A stretch of 64,000 nucleotides of DNA from JBELHJ01 sp042091495 (GCA_042091495.1 JBELHJ010000002.1:1-64000); one strand, 5' to 3'; counted from the stretch's first letter, positions 53,375-62,849 are shown. Notes: generated from the letters alone by a model not told the origin. A program made the numbers and translations.

Positions 53375-54430
53375 ATGAAAATACTTGTAATTCAGCAAAA
53401 AATGATTGGCGATGTACTAACCAGTACAATTATTTGTGAATTATTAAAAAAGAATATTGCAAGTTGTGAAATACATTACCTTATAAATTCAGGAACTGAA
53501 GCTGTTGTTCAAAACAATCCTTTTGTGGATCATATTATTTTATTTAAACCTGAATTTAAAGAGAATAAATTCAAGTTTTATCAGTTTTTAAGATCAATTA
53601 ATGATTACCAATTTGACATTGTTATAGATGTTTATCGTAAAGTTGAAAGCAAGTTAATCACCCTATTTAGCGGCGCTTCAAAAAAAATATCTTATAAGAA
53701 ATTAGACAGTTTTTTATTTTATAATCGTACAATACCTTATTTAAAGCAAGATCACAATTCAGATTTAGCGATTCAGAATCGTATTCAATTATTAAGTCCT
53801 TTAGTTGATCAACTTCCTAGTAACATATCACCCAAAATTTATTTAAATGATTCAGAAATTCTAGATGCAAATTTATTCCTAGAAAAGCACCAAATAAATA
53901 AACTTTCACCTATTTATATGATTAGTGTTTTGGGAAGCAGTTTAAACAAAACATACCCTTTTGATTACATGGCAGATGTTATTAATAAAATTGCTTCTTT
54001 GGGAAAATGCCAAATCCTTTTTAATTACATTCCCTCTCAAAAAAATGATGTTACAAAAATAATTACACAATGTAATTCTTTAGCACAATCGTTTATTAAA
54101 ATTGATGCCTACACCACTTCTTTAAGGCGATTTTTAGGGGTTCTTTCTAAATGCGATGCATTAATTGGAAATGAAGGAGGCGCTGTAAATATGGCTAAAG
54201 CTTTAAGTGTTCCCACATTCGCCATTTTCTCACCTTGGATTAGAAAAGAAGCCTGGGCTTTATTTCAAAACTCCATTAATAGAAGTGTACATCTCAATGA
54301 TTACAGAAAGGATTTATTTGAGAGCTTATCTGTAAAACAAATTAAGGAAAACTCAAATGAGCTTTATAAAAGCTTTAAACCGGAACTTTTCGAAAAAGAA
54401 TTAGAATTATTTTTAGAGCAACTAGATTAA
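53375..54430 (+). CDS. Glycosyltransferase family 9 (heptosyltransferase-like)
   Basis: A GT-B enzyme of 351 residues. KILVIQQKMIGDVLTSTIICELLKKN is the usual GT9 opening, and ALIGNEGGAVNMAKALSVPTFAIFSPW is the C-terminal donor-site motif, with Glu-Gly-Gly in place of the more usual His. GT9 members add heptose or related sugars to the lipopolysaccharide core at the cytoplasmic membrane. It begins one base after dapD and tail-overlaps the GT2 gene by 4 bases (shared stop region). Confidence 0.9.
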   Translation: MKILVIQQKMIGDVLTSTIICELLKKNIASCEIHYLINSGTEAVVQNNPFVDHIILFKPEFKENKFKFYQFLRSINDYQFDIVIDVYRKVESKLITLFSGASKKISYKKLDSFLFYNRTIPYLKQDHNSDLAIQNRIQLLSPLVDQLPSNISPKIYLNDSEILDANLFLEKHQINKLSPIYMISVLGSSLNKTYPFDYMADVINKIASLGKCQILFNYIPSQKNDVTKIITQCNSLAQSFIKIDAYTTSLRRFLGVLSKCDALIGNEGGAVNMAKALSVPTFAIFSPWIRKEAWALFQNSINRSVHLNDYRKDLFESLSVKQIKENSNELYKSFKPELFEKELELFLEQLD

Positions 54431-55248
54431 GATTTTTTAATACCAAATGCAGTCCAGACTCTTTTTTCTGTTTTTGTAAGGGAACGGATTTTTAAGTTTC
54501 TGTTTATAGATTCTTTTGTTTTATAACCTCTTGGATGATCTAAATGCACACAAATTGCGAAATATCTTATTTGAAGTCCCTTAATCCCAAAATTCATTAA
54601 GCGCTCCCCTAATTCACGATCTTGACCTCCATATTGCATACGTTCATCAAAACCATTTACAGCTTTTATATTTTCTTTCCAACCAGAAACATTGTGTCCA
54701 TTCCAACTTGCATTTGTTGGTGTTACTAGATTTAAAAACTTAGCTAATTTTCTATTAGCAGTTAATTTTAAATTCTTAAAAGATGATTTTAAACCATTTG
54801 ATTTCAACCATTTTAAATCAAAACATTGTCCATTTTCAATTTCTTTTTTTGTAATTGCACTAGATGCATACATAGGAAGCATGTGATATCCACCAGATAA
54901 AAAGTAGCCTTTGCGTTTATATGTATAATGAATTTCAACAAAATCATTTCTAGGAATACAATCACCATCAGACATAATGATGTAGTCAGTCTTACAGGCA
55001 AGAATGGCTTTATTTAAAATCTTTGATTTCTGAAATCCATTATCTTCATGCCAAATATGATTTATAGGAAAAGTAACTTTTTTTGACAAGACTTCAATCA
55101 AATCTGAAGTTTCAGATGTTGAGCCATCGTCGGCAATAATCATTTCAAAATCAGAAAAACTTTGATTATTATAGCCCCAAATAACCTTCTCCAGCCAATT
55201 AACTGAATTATAAGTACTAATGATTACTGAGACTTTTATGTTATTCAT
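54427..55248 (-). CDS. Glycosyltransferase family 2
   Basis: A GT-A enzyme of 273 residues with KVSVIISTYNSVNWLEKVIWGYNNQ, FEMIIADDGSTSETSD, the metal-binding DGD of YIIMSDGDCIPRNDFVE, and a C-terminal galactosyltransferase-like GHNVSGWKENIKAVNGFDERMQYGGQDRELGERL. It is probably involved in building a surface glycan or lipopolysaccharide core. Donor and acceptor sugars cannot be inferred. It is convergent with the GT9 gene, its stop overlapping it, and divergent from the next GT2 gene. Confidence 0.92.
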   Translation of the reverse strand: MNNIKVSVIISTYNSVNWLEKVIWGYNNQSFSDFEMIIADDGSTSETSDLIEVLSKKVTFPINHIWHEDNGFQKSKILNKAILACKTDYIIMSDGDCIPRNDFVEIHYTYKRKGYFLSGGYHMLPMYASSAITKKEIENGQCFDLKWLKSNGLKSSFKNLKLTANRKLAKFLNLVTPTNASWNGHNVSGWKENIKAVNGFDERMQYGGQDRELGERLMNFGIKGLQIRYFAICVHLDHPRGYKTKESINRNLKIRSLTKTEKRVWTAFGIKKS

Positions 55249-55408
55249 TCTATAGCTTTATGTGCTCTTATTACAAATCCTTAATCAAAATTTAATATGC
55301 AAATATATAATTTTATTACTTTGAGATTTATATTTTTATATAATCAAAAACACTATTTTTACGGCTAATCATTAATCCATTATCAATTTCTAAAACAACC
55401 TCAATTAG

Positions 55409-56164
55409 ATGAATAAATTAACTGCAATAATCCCTGCAGGTAACGAGAAAAATAATATTGAAGCAGCTATTGCATCTGTCAATTTTGCTGATGAAATTTT
55501 AGTTGTAGATAGTAACAGTACTGATGGCACATATGATATAGCTATAGAAAAAGCAGACAAAGTAATAAGAAGAGATTATGAAAATTCAGCCTCACAAAAA
55601 AATTGGGCAATTCCTCAAGCTAAACATGAGTGGATTTTATTAATTGATGCTGATGAACGAGTAACACCAGAATTAAAAGAAGAAGTTTTAAATATTCTTC
55701 AAAAAAGCAACCCTGAGCATGTGGCATATTGGATTGGTAGAAAAAATCACTTCATGGGTGAATCAGTCAGGTATAGTGGTTGGAGAAATGATAAGGTAAT
55801 TAGACTATTTAAAAGGGATTTTTGTAAATATGAAAACAAGCGTGTTCATTCAGAAATTATTTCAAATGGTTCTGTAGGAAAATTACAAAACAAACTTTAC
55901 CATAATAGTTATATATCTTTAGATACATACATTGAAAAGATGAATCGTTATGCTTGGCTTCAAGCTCAAGATTATGATAAAAAAACAGGTATTTTAACCC
56001 CTTACCATTTCATTGTAAAACCATTGTGGCGTTTTTTTAAACATTATATAATTCAATTAGGGTTTTTGGATGGGCTTGTTGGTTTTACTATTGCATGGAT
56101 TCAAATTTATGTTGTATTCATGAGATATGTTAAGATTTGGTTATTGAGGAAAAGTCGTAAATAA
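55409..56164 (+). CDS. Glycosyltransferase family 2 (WaaE/KdtX-like)
   Basis: A 251-residue GT-A enzyme. It opens with KLTAIIPAGNEKNNIEAAIASVNFADEILVVDSNSTDGT, has the DxD-type LLIDADERV, and the distinctive YWIGRKNHFMGESVRYSGWRNDKVIRLFKR of the WaaE/KdtX subgroup. Relatives add glucose to lipopolysaccharide core heptose. A hydrophobic C-terminal segment (GLVGFTIAWIQIYVVFMRY) may anchor it to the membrane. It ends 1 base before the convergent kinase-like gene. Confidence 0.92.
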   Translation: MNKLTAIIPAGNEKNNIEAAIASVNFADEILVVDSNSTDGTYDIAIEKADKVIRRDYENSASQKNWAIPQAKHEWILLIDADERVTPELKEEVLNILQKSNPEHVAYWIGRKNHFMGESVRYSGWRNDKVIRLFKRDFCKYENKRVHSEIISNGSVGKLQNKLYHNSYISLDTYIEKMNRYAWLQAQDYDKKTGILTPYHFIVKPLWRFFKHYIIQLGFLDGLVGFTIAWIQIYVVFMRYVKIWLLRKSRK

Positions 56165-56165
56165 T

Positions 56166-56948
56166 TTATTTTTTCCAAAATTTTAGCTTTCTCTTAATTT
56201 TCTTTTTTGTTACAAATTTGTGCTGAAACTTTCTAATACTCATATTCATTATCTCAAAAATATTAGTTTTATCATTATCTGTTAATTTAGCATATTCTTT
56301 ACTCATAATTTTAATAATCTTCTTTTTTGAAGTTAATCTAGAAAAATTATTAATTCTATCATGTAATGTTAATTTCTTAAAACTCATGCGATTTAAATCA
56401 ACTAAATAAAACTCGTACGATTTACCTTTTTTTTTAATTAGTGTATTTCCAGGTGAGTTATCATGAAATAAAATATCATTTTCATGAACTCTGAACGTGA
56501 ACTTAGTAAAGGCCCTAAGAATTTTTTTACTTTTAAAAGACTTAAAATCTTTATTAATTTCTCTAAATGTTAAATCACAATCAACATATTCACTTACATA
56601 ATAACTTTTTGTTAGTCTCCAATAATTAAAACATTCTACATAACCAATTGGCTTTGGAGTACCAATTCCTTTGGAGGTAAGAATTTTTGCATATCTAAAA
56701 GACCTTTCAGCCTTTGATTTCCTTAAAAACCTATATACAACACTATTAATTAAATGAGGCTTTTTAAAAGATTTAACTGTTAACTTTTGATTTTTGAAAT
56801 TAACGTTTTTTATTACATTACGTTTACCATCACCTATTAGCTCATTTGAAGATTTGAAAGCTGCTATTATCTCCAAAATTTCGCCGTCATTAAAAACACT
56901 TGATACAATATTTTTATTCATAACACTTGTAAGCTTTAATTCTTTCAC
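56166..56948 (-). CDS. Lipopolysaccharide core kinase-like protein (InaA/KdkA type)
   Basis: A 260-residue protein-kinase-fold protein. HENDILFHDNSPGNTLIKK carries the catalytic Asp and downstream Asn, and FYLVDLNRMSFKKL the metal-binding Asp. These match the WaaP/KdkA/InaA kinases that phosphorylate Kdo or heptose in lipid A-core. An N-terminal extension is basic and the C-terminus is Lys-rich (KFVTKKKIKRKLKFWKK), suggesting membrane contact. It follows the GT4 gene after 24 bases on the same strand. An alternative start nine codons in is possible. Confidence 0.82.
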   Translation of the reverse strand: MKELKLTSVMNKNIVSSVFNDGEILEIIAAFKSSNELIGDGKRNVIKNVNFKNQKLTVKSFKKPHLINSVVYRFLRKSKAERSFRYAKILTSKGIGTPKPIGYVECFNYWRLTKSYYVSEYVDCDLTFREINKDFKSFKSKKILRAFTKFTFRVHENDILFHDNSPGNTLIKKKGKSYEFYLVDLNRMSFKKLTLHDRINNFSRLTSKKKIIKIMSKEYAKLTDNDKTNIFEIMNMSIRKFQHKFVTKKKIKRKLKFWKK

Positions 56949-56972
56949 ATTTAAAATATCTTGATACTTATG

Positions 56973-58004
56973 CTATTCTTTACCAGTTAGCAAATCATCT
57001 ATTCTTTTAGAACAGTTACTCCAAGTAAAATCAATAACAGTATCTCTTGTATTGATTTTAAAATCAAAAGCTTTATCAATTAGACCTATAACCTCTTTAT
57101 AATCAGAATTTATATCAAACAAAAAGCCATTTTGACCATGATTAATTATATCAGGACAAAAACCAGTTTTAGAAGCTACAGGTACACAATTAGACATCAT
57201 AGCTTCAAGAATAGGAACCGGTCCGCCTTCTAATATAGAGGGTGACACAAACACATCCATTTTAGAGTATAATTCAGGATACATCTCATAATCTAAATTA
57301 TCATAATATGTGAAATTCTCTTGAGCTAAAAGCTGAGAAAATTTTTCATAGTTATCCCAGTTTCTTCCAACGAGGTGGAATTTTCTATGAGGCATGTTCA
57401 TTACGATATCATAAAGTAAATCAGGATTTTTTCTTGGTCCATAATTAGAGCAAAAACCAACTCCACCTGTTCTTCTTTCGTGCGTTTTAAAAAAAGTGTC
57501 TGAAGTAGCGATATGCATTACAACTAATTTTTCTGGCTTAACTCCAAGACTAATTAGATCATCTCTCATGAAAGAATTTAAACAAATAATGTAATCTGCT
57601 TTATTCAAGCAAAAAATGACATGTGTTATAGAATACTTTCTAGACCAACTGGGATGCGTAAACATCACTACATTACGTTTATTTAAGATATTAGGTTTTC
57701 GTCTTATAGCTCTACAAAAATGATTTTGATAGATGTGGTAATAACCATCAGCATCTGGAATGTTTTTAAATTTATCATTAAAGTGTGTTGTTGCCTCTAA
57801 TGAAGAATGTTTTGACAAACGTCTAACCTTAGCTCCAAAAATCCAATCTTTATCCTTAACTCTTGCCAAATAAATAACCTTTCGAACAATATTGGTGTTG
57901 TCTTTTGTGTAAAAATTAGATATAAATATAGCCCAAAGATATTTCCATTTATGAACTACTATAAAATATAATCTTTCACTTAAAGGCGCCTTGTATGTCT
58001 GCAT
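56973..58004 (-). CDS. Glycosyltransferase family 4
   Basis: A 343-residue GT-B retaining enzyme. The C-terminal donor site shows VFVSPSILEGGPVPILEAMMSNCVPVAS followed by TGFCPDIINHGQNGFLF, where the Glu of EGGPVPILEAM is the family EX7E motif. The N-terminal half carries the acceptor side (HSSLEATTHFNDKF, MFTHPSWSRKYSITHVIFCLN). Surface-polysaccharide or core role likely, substrates unknown. It heads the two-gene minus-strand unit with the kinase-like gene. Confidence 0.92.
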   Translation of the reverse strand: MQTYKAPLSERLYFIVVHKWKYLWAIFISNFYTKDNTNIVRKVIYLARVKDKDWIFGAKVRRLSKHSSLEATTHFNDKFKNIPDADGYYHIYQNHFCRAIRRKPNILNKRNVVMFTHPSWSRKYSITHVIFCLNKADYIICLNSFMRDDLISLGVKPEKLVVMHIATSDTFFKTHERRTGGVGFCSNYGPRKNPDLLYDIVMNMPHRKFHLVGRNWDNYEKFSQLLAQENFTYYDNLDYEMYPELYSKMDVFVSPSILEGGPVPILEAMMSNCVPVASKTGFCPDIINHGQNGFLFDINSDYKEVIGLIDKAFDFKINTRDTVIDFTWSNCSKRIDDLLTGKE

Positions 58005-58049
58005 GCTAAATGAGTAATTCCATTAAAAATGAAAAATTTATAACAGAAG

Positions 58050-58057
58050 CAAATCTA
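58050..58057 (-). promoter_or_regulatory. -7 box for the minus-strand GT4 gene
   Basis: Minus-strand TAGATTTG, a perfect TAnnTTTG, 45 bases upstream of the ATG. No clear -33 element. Confidence 0.4.
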
Positions 58058-58107
58058 ATAATTCTTTTATTTTTTTATCATTCCTTTATCTGTTATTATC
58101 TATATAC

Positions 58108-58115
58108 TAGATTTG
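58108..58115 (+). promoter_or_regulatory. -7 box for the plus-strand GT4 gene
   Basis: TAGATTTG with TTTA 19 bases upstream (58085-58088). It has the same eight-base sequence as the divergent box at 58050-58057. Confidence 0.45.
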
Positions 58116-58171
58116 CAGTAATTTGATTTTATATCTAAAGTATGAAACTTAAATATTAATTGGGAAGCTTT

Positions 58172-59278
58172 ATGAATATTCTACATATTTCTGGTGTTAG
58201 GAATTGGGGGGGTGGCGAAAACCACATTGAAAACTTATACAATGAGATTAAAACTATTGATCCAACAATAAATCAAACAATTCTTTGTGTAAAAGAAGGA
58301 AGATTTGCAAAGACACTTAAGCAAAAAAAAATTCCATTCACTGAAGCTAAACTGGTTTTAAAAATTGACCCTAGATTCATTTTTAAAATAATTTATACCT
58401 GCTTAATAAAAAGAATTGATGTGGTCCATCTTCATGATCCTACAGCTCTAACATTGTGTGTTATTGCTGATAAAATTTCAAGACAGATTCCTAAAATGAT
58501 ATTTGCAAAGAAAACATCTTTTCCAATCAAAGATCGAAAATCCACATTGTATAAGTATAATTACAAAAAAATTGAAAAATATATCTGCGTTTCCAAAGCC
58601 GTAGAAAAAATAACTAAACAGCAAGTTAAGGATAAGCATAAAACAATTACTATTTATAATGGCATAAGATTTGAAAATTTTTCGAAAAAAAATTTTTTCA
58701 ATCTTAGAGAAAACTATAAACTATCCAAAGAAACCAAAATAGTTGGTTTAATAGGAAATCACATAAGAGCTAAAAATCTTTTTACATTTATTGAGGTGGT
58801 TAATTATATTGTAAACACCAAGAAAAATAAAAATTTTATTTTTATTCAAATTGGAATGTTTACGGAGCGCACAAAAATGTACAAGGAAAAGGTAAAAAAA
58901 TACCAATTAACGGAACATATTATTTTTACAGATTTTATAAATAATGCTGCGCAATTAATACCACAATTCGATATTTTTCTTCTCACTTCGCAGTCAGAAG
59001 GGTTACCTCAAGTTATAAATCAAGCGTTTTATCATAAAATACCTGTAGTATCAACAAATCCTGGGGGCATTCCAGAAATAATAAAAGATGGTATTAATGG
59101 CTTTCTCTCTGAAGTAGAAGACTATAAAACATTAGGAAATAAGATTTTAACTCTTGATGCTGACCAAAAATTAAAAAAGAGTTTTGTAGATAAGTCTTAC
59201 AAACAAGTTTTAGAAGGTTTTTCAACGCATCAAATGGGTCTTAATACGTTAAATGTATACAAATCATTAGTGAATTAA
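58172..59278 (+). CDS. Glycosyltransferase family 4
   Basis: A 368-residue GT-B enzyme from ATG 58172 (MNILHISGVRNWGGGENHIENLY); a TTG four codons earlier is less likely. GGGENH is the N-terminal acceptor-loop glycine motif. The donor site reads IFLLTSQSEGLPQVINQAFYHKIPVVSTNPGGIPEIIKDGINGFL with EX7E-type spacing. It is divergent from the other GT4 gene and closes the glycosyltransferase cluster. Product unknown. Confidence 0.93.
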   Translation: MNILHISGVRNWGGGENHIENLYNEIKTIDPTINQTILCVKEGRFAKTLKQKKIPFTEAKLVLKIDPRFIFKIIYTCLIKRIDVVHLHDPTALTLCVIADKISRQIPKMIFAKKTSFPIKDRKSTLYKYNYKKIEKYICVSKAVEKITKQQVKDKHKTITIYNGIRFENFSKKNFFNLRENYKLSKETKIVGLIGNHIRAKNLFTFIEVVNYIVNTKKNKNFIFIQIGMFTERTKMYKEKVKKYQLTEHIIFTDFINNAAQLIPQFDIFLLTSQSEGLPQVINQAFYHKIPVVSTNPGGIPEIIKDGINGFLSEVEDYKTLGNKILTLDADQKLKKSFVDKSYKQVLEGFSTHQMGLNTLNVYKSLVN

Positions 59279-59289
59279 TTACAGAACTC

Positions 59290-59844
59290 ATGAACTATAA
59301 GCATATTTGTAATTTACTTAAAAACAAACAAACTATTTTGTATCCAACGGACACCATATGGGGTATTGGTTGTGATGCTACTAATGTTGACGCTGTAAAG
59401 AAAATTTATGATATTAAACAGCGTGAAGAAAGCAAGGCTTTAATTTGTTTAGTATCTAGTTTTGAAATGCTTTTAAGTTATGTAGAGGACATTCCTGAAC
59501 AAGTTCATGAAATACTAAAAGAAGCTTCAAAACCAACCACAGTAATTTATAATTCTCCTAGAAATTTCGCTTCAAATCTTATTGCTGCTGATCAAACAAT
59601 TGCCATTAGACTTGTAAATAAGGGGTTTGCTCATAAGCTAATAAAAATATTCGGAAAACCAATAGTCTCTACATCTGCTAATATAAGTGGCCTACCATCA
59701 CCTAAACACTACAAAGAAATAGATGAAAGGATTTTAAAAGGTGTTGACTATGTCGTAAATTTGCCTGAGTTTAATTCAAATTCAACGCCCTCAAGAATTA
59801 TTAAAATTCTTAAGGACCATTCTATTCAAATTATTAGATCTTAA
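59290..59844 (+). CDS. Sua5/YciO/YrdC family (L-threonylcarbamoyladenylate synthase type)
   Basis: A 184-residue YrdC-fold protein expected to make threonylcarbamoyl-AMP for the t6A37 tRNA modification. It shows YPTDTIWGIGCDATNVDAVKKIYDIKQREESKALICLV, whose KxR and SKALI segments bind triphosphate and carbamoyl donor, and KPIVSTSANISGLPSPKHY. No Sua5 C-terminal domain is present, so it is the short TsaC form. YciO-type relatives have similar sequence, so the gene symbol is withheld. Adjacent to the CCA-adding-type gene, both acting on tRNA. Confidence 0.92.
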   Translation: MNYKHICNLLKNKQTILYPTDTIWGIGCDATNVDAVKKIYDIKQREESKALICLVSSFEMLLSYVEDIPEQVHEILKEASKPTTVIYNSPRNFASNLIAADQTIAIRLVNKGFAHKLIKIFGKPIVSTSANISGLPSPKHYKEIDERILKGVDYVVNLPEFNSNSTPSRIIKILKDHSIQIIRS

Positions 59845-59857
59845 AAGTCTATCTATA

Positions 59858-61288
59858 ATGAAGCACAAAGATGCGCTCAATAATGAAATTTTTTCAGTAA
59901 TCACAAAAGCCTCTGTAAACCTAAAGCTACACAGTTACGTTATTGGAGGTTATGTAAGAGATTACCTTTTAAAGCGTGGATTAAAGAAAGATATTGATAT
60001 TGTAACTCTAGGAGATGGAATTAATTTGGCTAAAGAAGTTTCTAATTTACTACCTCATAAACCGAAGGTAAAAGTCTTTAAAACCTATGGTACGGCTATG
60101 CTTCATTTTAATGATATTGATATTGAATTTGTAGGAGCAAGAAAAGAATCCTATTCTAAAGAAAGCAGAAACCCTAAAGTTGAAGTAGGAACCTTAGAAG
60201 ATGATCAAAATAGACGTGATTTTACAATTAATACATTAGCAATAAGTTTATCTGAATCTGACTATGGACAATTAATTGATCCTTTTAATGGGTTGAAAGA
60301 TTTAAAAGATAAGTGCATTAAAACGCCTCTTGAACCAGATATTACATACAGTGACGACCCCTTAAGAATGTTGAGAGCTATTCGTTTTGCTTCTCAGTTA
60401 AACTTTAAAATACAGAAAGCCTCTCTGGATGCTATAACAAAAAATGCAAATCGTATTGGTATTATAACTAATGAGCGCATTGTTGATGAAATTAATAAAA
60501 TCCTTCAATGTCCAAAACCTTCTATTGGATTTCATTTAATGGAAAAAACGGGGCTTCTTAAACTTATAATCCCTGAACTAACTGCTCTAAAAGGTATTGA
60601 CGAAATTGAAGGTCAAAAACATAAAGATAATTTTTTCCATACTCTAGAAGTTGTAGATAATATTTCACAACACAGTGATAATTTATGGTTAAGATGGGCT
60701 GCATTGCTTCACGATATTGGTAAGGCGCCAACTAAAAAGTTCTCAAAAAAAATTGGATGGACATTTCATGGTCATGAATTTGAAGGCTCTAAAATGGTAT
60801 ACCAGCTATTTAAAAGATTAAAAATGCCATTAAATGATAAAATGAAATTTGTTCAAAAAATGGTTTTAATGAGCTCTAGACCTATTGTTCTTGCTAACGA
60901 TGATGTTACTGACTCTGCGGTAAGAAGACTTATTTTTGATGTTGGTGATCATGTTGAGGATTTAATGACCTTATGCGAAGCTGACATCACCACTAAGAAT
61001 GCTAATAAATTCAATAAATATCATAACAACTTTAAAATTGTAAGATCTAAAATTATTGAAGTTGAAGAAAGGGATCATGTAAGAAATTTTCAGCCCCCCA
61101 TTTCAGGTGAAAACATAATGACTACATTTAACATTGGACCTTCTAAAGAAATTGGAGTTATTAAAGAACAAATTAAAGAGGCTATTTTAGAGGGACACAT
61201 CAATAATAATTTTGATGAAGCCTATGAACTTATGGTTGAACTTGGAAAAAAGCTTGGACTCAATAAAACATCCTCTAATGAAGTATAG
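59858..61288 (+). CDS. CCA-adding tRNA nucleotidyltransferase with HD domain
   Basis: A 476-residue class II nucleotidyltransferase. YVIGGYVRDYLLKRGLKKDIDIVTLGDG provides the GG and DxD catalytic motifs, RRDFTINTLAISLSESDYGQLIDPFNG and DPLRMLRAIRFASQLNF are the nucleotide-binding helices. An HD domain (WLRWAALLHDIGKAPTKKF) follows at about residue 280-300. It should build or repair the 3-prime CCA of tRNA; in organisms with split enzymes it may be a poly(A) polymerase or A-adding enzyme instead. The heme A synthase start overlaps its end by 11 bases. Confidence 0.92.
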   Translation: MKHKDALNNEIFSVITKASVNLKLHSYVIGGYVRDYLLKRGLKKDIDIVTLGDGINLAKEVSNLLPHKPKVKVFKTYGTAMLHFNDIDIEFVGARKESYSKESRNPKVEVGTLEDDQNRRDFTINTLAISLSESDYGQLIDPFNGLKDLKDKCIKTPLEPDITYSDDPLRMLRAIRFASQLNFKIQKASLDAITKNANRIGIITNERIVDEINKILQCPKPSIGFHLMEKTGLLKLIIPELTALKGIDEIEGQKHKDNFFHTLEVVDNISQHSDNLWLRWAALLHDIGKAPTKKFSKKIGWTFHGHEFEGSKMVYQLFKRLKMPLNDKMKFVQKMVLMSSRPIVLANDDVTDSAVRRLIFDVGDHVEDLMTLCEADITTKNANKFNKYHNNFKIVRSKIIEVEERDHVRNFQPPISGENIMTTFNIGPSKEIGVIKEQIKEAILEGHINNNFDEAYELMVELGKKLGLNKTSSNEV

Positions 61289-62303
61289 GTTTAGAAAAGT
61301 TGCTAAAATTGCTTTAGTTCTCATCTATTTGGTGATAGCAGCAGGTGCTATTGTTAGAATGACAGGATCTGGCATGGGTTGTCCTGACTGGCCTAAGTGT
61401 TTTGGGTATTACATTCCTCCTACCGACATCTCTGAATTAGAATTTATCCAAAATCACTCTTATGATAAAGGAATGGTTGTTATCAAAGATGACAATTTAT
61501 ATGTAGCCTCTAAATCCTTTATCTCAGGAGCTCAATTTAATCTTGATAATTGGTCTGAGTATACTACACATGATTATGCTATTTTTAATCCAATTCATAC
61601 TTGGGTTGAATATATAAATCGTTTAATTGGTGCACTCTCAGGACTTCCTGTAATTGGGATGTTTTTACTTTCATTCTTTTTTTGGAAAGACAAAAAGTTG
61701 ATTACCATACTCTCTACCTTAACCCTCTTAGGTTTAGGATTTCAAGCTTGGCTTGGGAAAACGGTTGTTGATTCTAACTTAGCGCCCTATAAAATCACTT
61801 TACATATGGTTATGGCCTTGGTTATTGTTGCTATGATTCTCTGTGTTATTTTTAAATCCAAGACCTCATTTAAAATACAGCAATATAATAGCACATTTCA
61901 TAAATTACTTGTTTTGGGAATCTTGCTTAGTCTTATTCAAATCATCCTTGGAACTCAAGTAAGGCAATTTGTTGATGAAAATGTAAAACTATTTGGTGAT
62001 GCGAAAACATTTTGGTTAAATCAACCCGATTTAACCTTTTATATTCACCGTTCCTTCTCAATTCTGGTTCTAATAGTAAATGTTTTATTATTGAGAACTA
62101 ATTATAAAAAGGCATTGAATTTTAATAAAATAAATTTAGTAATTGTTGGAATTGGTATTGAAATAGTCACAGGAATCGCAATGTATTATTTTGATTTTCC
62201 TTTCTCTACTCAATCCATTCATTTATTTATAGCTACTCTAATTATTGGTATCCAATATTACATTTTTCTTGAAAGTTCGCATTTTAAAAAAAAGATTGTT
62301 TAG
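61278..62303 (+). CDS. Heme A synthase (COX15/CtaA family)
   Basis: Oxidises heme O to heme A for cytochrome oxidase, in the inner membrane. The start at ATG 61278 (MKYRFRKVAKIALVLIYLVIAAGAIVRMTGSGMGCPDWPKCFGYY) gives the family N-terminus and an 11-base overlap with the upstream gene; ATGs further upstream would add a non-homologous extension. About eight hydrophobic segments are seen, with heme-ligand His candidates in NPIHTWVEYINRLIGAL, KITLHMVMAL, YIHRSFSIL and STQSIHLFIA. A 60-residue extracytoplasmic insertion lies between helices 1 and 2. Confidence 0.93.
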   Translation: MKYRFRKVAKIALVLIYLVIAAGAIVRMTGSGMGCPDWPKCFGYYIPPTDISELEFIQNHSYDKGMVVIKDDNLYVASKSFISGAQFNLDNWSEYTTHDYAIFNPIHTWVEYINRLIGALSGLPVIGMFLLSFFFWKDKKLITILSTLTLLGLGFQAWLGKTVVDSNLAPYKITLHMVMALVIVAMILCVIFKSKTSFKIQQYNSTFHKLLVLGILLSLIQIILGTQVRQFVDENVKLFGDAKTFWLNQPDLTFYIHRSFSILVLIVNVLLLRTNYKKALNFNKINLVIVGIGIEIVTGIAMYYFDFPFSTQSIHLFIATLIIGIQYYIFLESSHFKKKIV

Positions 62304-62330
62304 TATCTTTATAACCTGAAATTAAGTAAT

Positions 62331-62849
62331 ATGATATACCGATTTAGAATTATATTAGATAATGATACTGAGGATGACATTTTTAGAGATCTTGAAATAA
62401 GAGACTCTGATACTATGGAAGACCTCCATAACGTTGTTTCACAATCCTTTGGGTTTGATGGCTCTGAGATGGGCTCATTTTATCTGAGTGATGATGATTG
62501 GAACCAAGGTGAAGAAATTACCTTGTTTGATATGAGTGAAGGTTTGAATACTGTAAGATTAATGAATGAAACAACAATTAATGATGTTGTAGATGCTAAC
62601 AAAACTAAGTTGATATATGTTTATGACTTTTTTAACATGTGGACCTTTTTCGTTGAACTTGCAGAGATTGTAGAGGAAGCTGAAGGTCAAGATTATCCTA
62701 ATCTAATGTTTGTTCACGGTCAAATACCAACTGAAGCCCCTCAAAAAGCATTTTCTGCAGAATCAGAACTTGATGAGTTTAACGAGTATGATGACGATTA
62801 TAATGTTGATGATTATGATGATTTAAATTTTGATAAAAATTGGAATTAA
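62331..62849 (+). CDS. Plasmid pRiA4b ORF-3-like family protein
   Basis: A 172-residue acidic protein with the pRiA4b ORF-3 fold: MIYRFRIILDNDTEDDIFRDLEIRDSDTMEDLHNVVSQSFGFD, SFYLSDDDWNQGEEITLFDM and TKLIYVYDFFNMWTFFVEL. The last 40 residues are almost entirely Asp/Glu/Asn/Tyr. The family occurs widely as a chromosomal gene, despite its plasmid name, and has no known function. No mobile-element features accompany it here. Confidence 0.88.
   Translation: MIYRFRIILDNDTEDDIFRDLEIRDSDTMEDLHNVVSQSFGFDGSEMGSFYLSDDDWNQGEEITLFDMSEGLNTVRLMNETTINDVVDANKTKLIYVYDFFNMWTFFVELAEIVEEAEGQDYPNLMFVHGQIPTEAPQKAFSAESELDEFNEYDDDYNVDDYDDLNFDKNWN

Noticed and set aside
55249..55408. Small gene between the two divergent GT2 genes
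   Set aside because: No open frame of useful length; the region looks like a divergent promoter region with weak TAnnTTT-like boxes.
62331..62849. Plasmid or transposon remnant
   Set aside because: The family name mentions a plasmid, but no transposase, integrase, terminal repeats or composition change accompany the gene.
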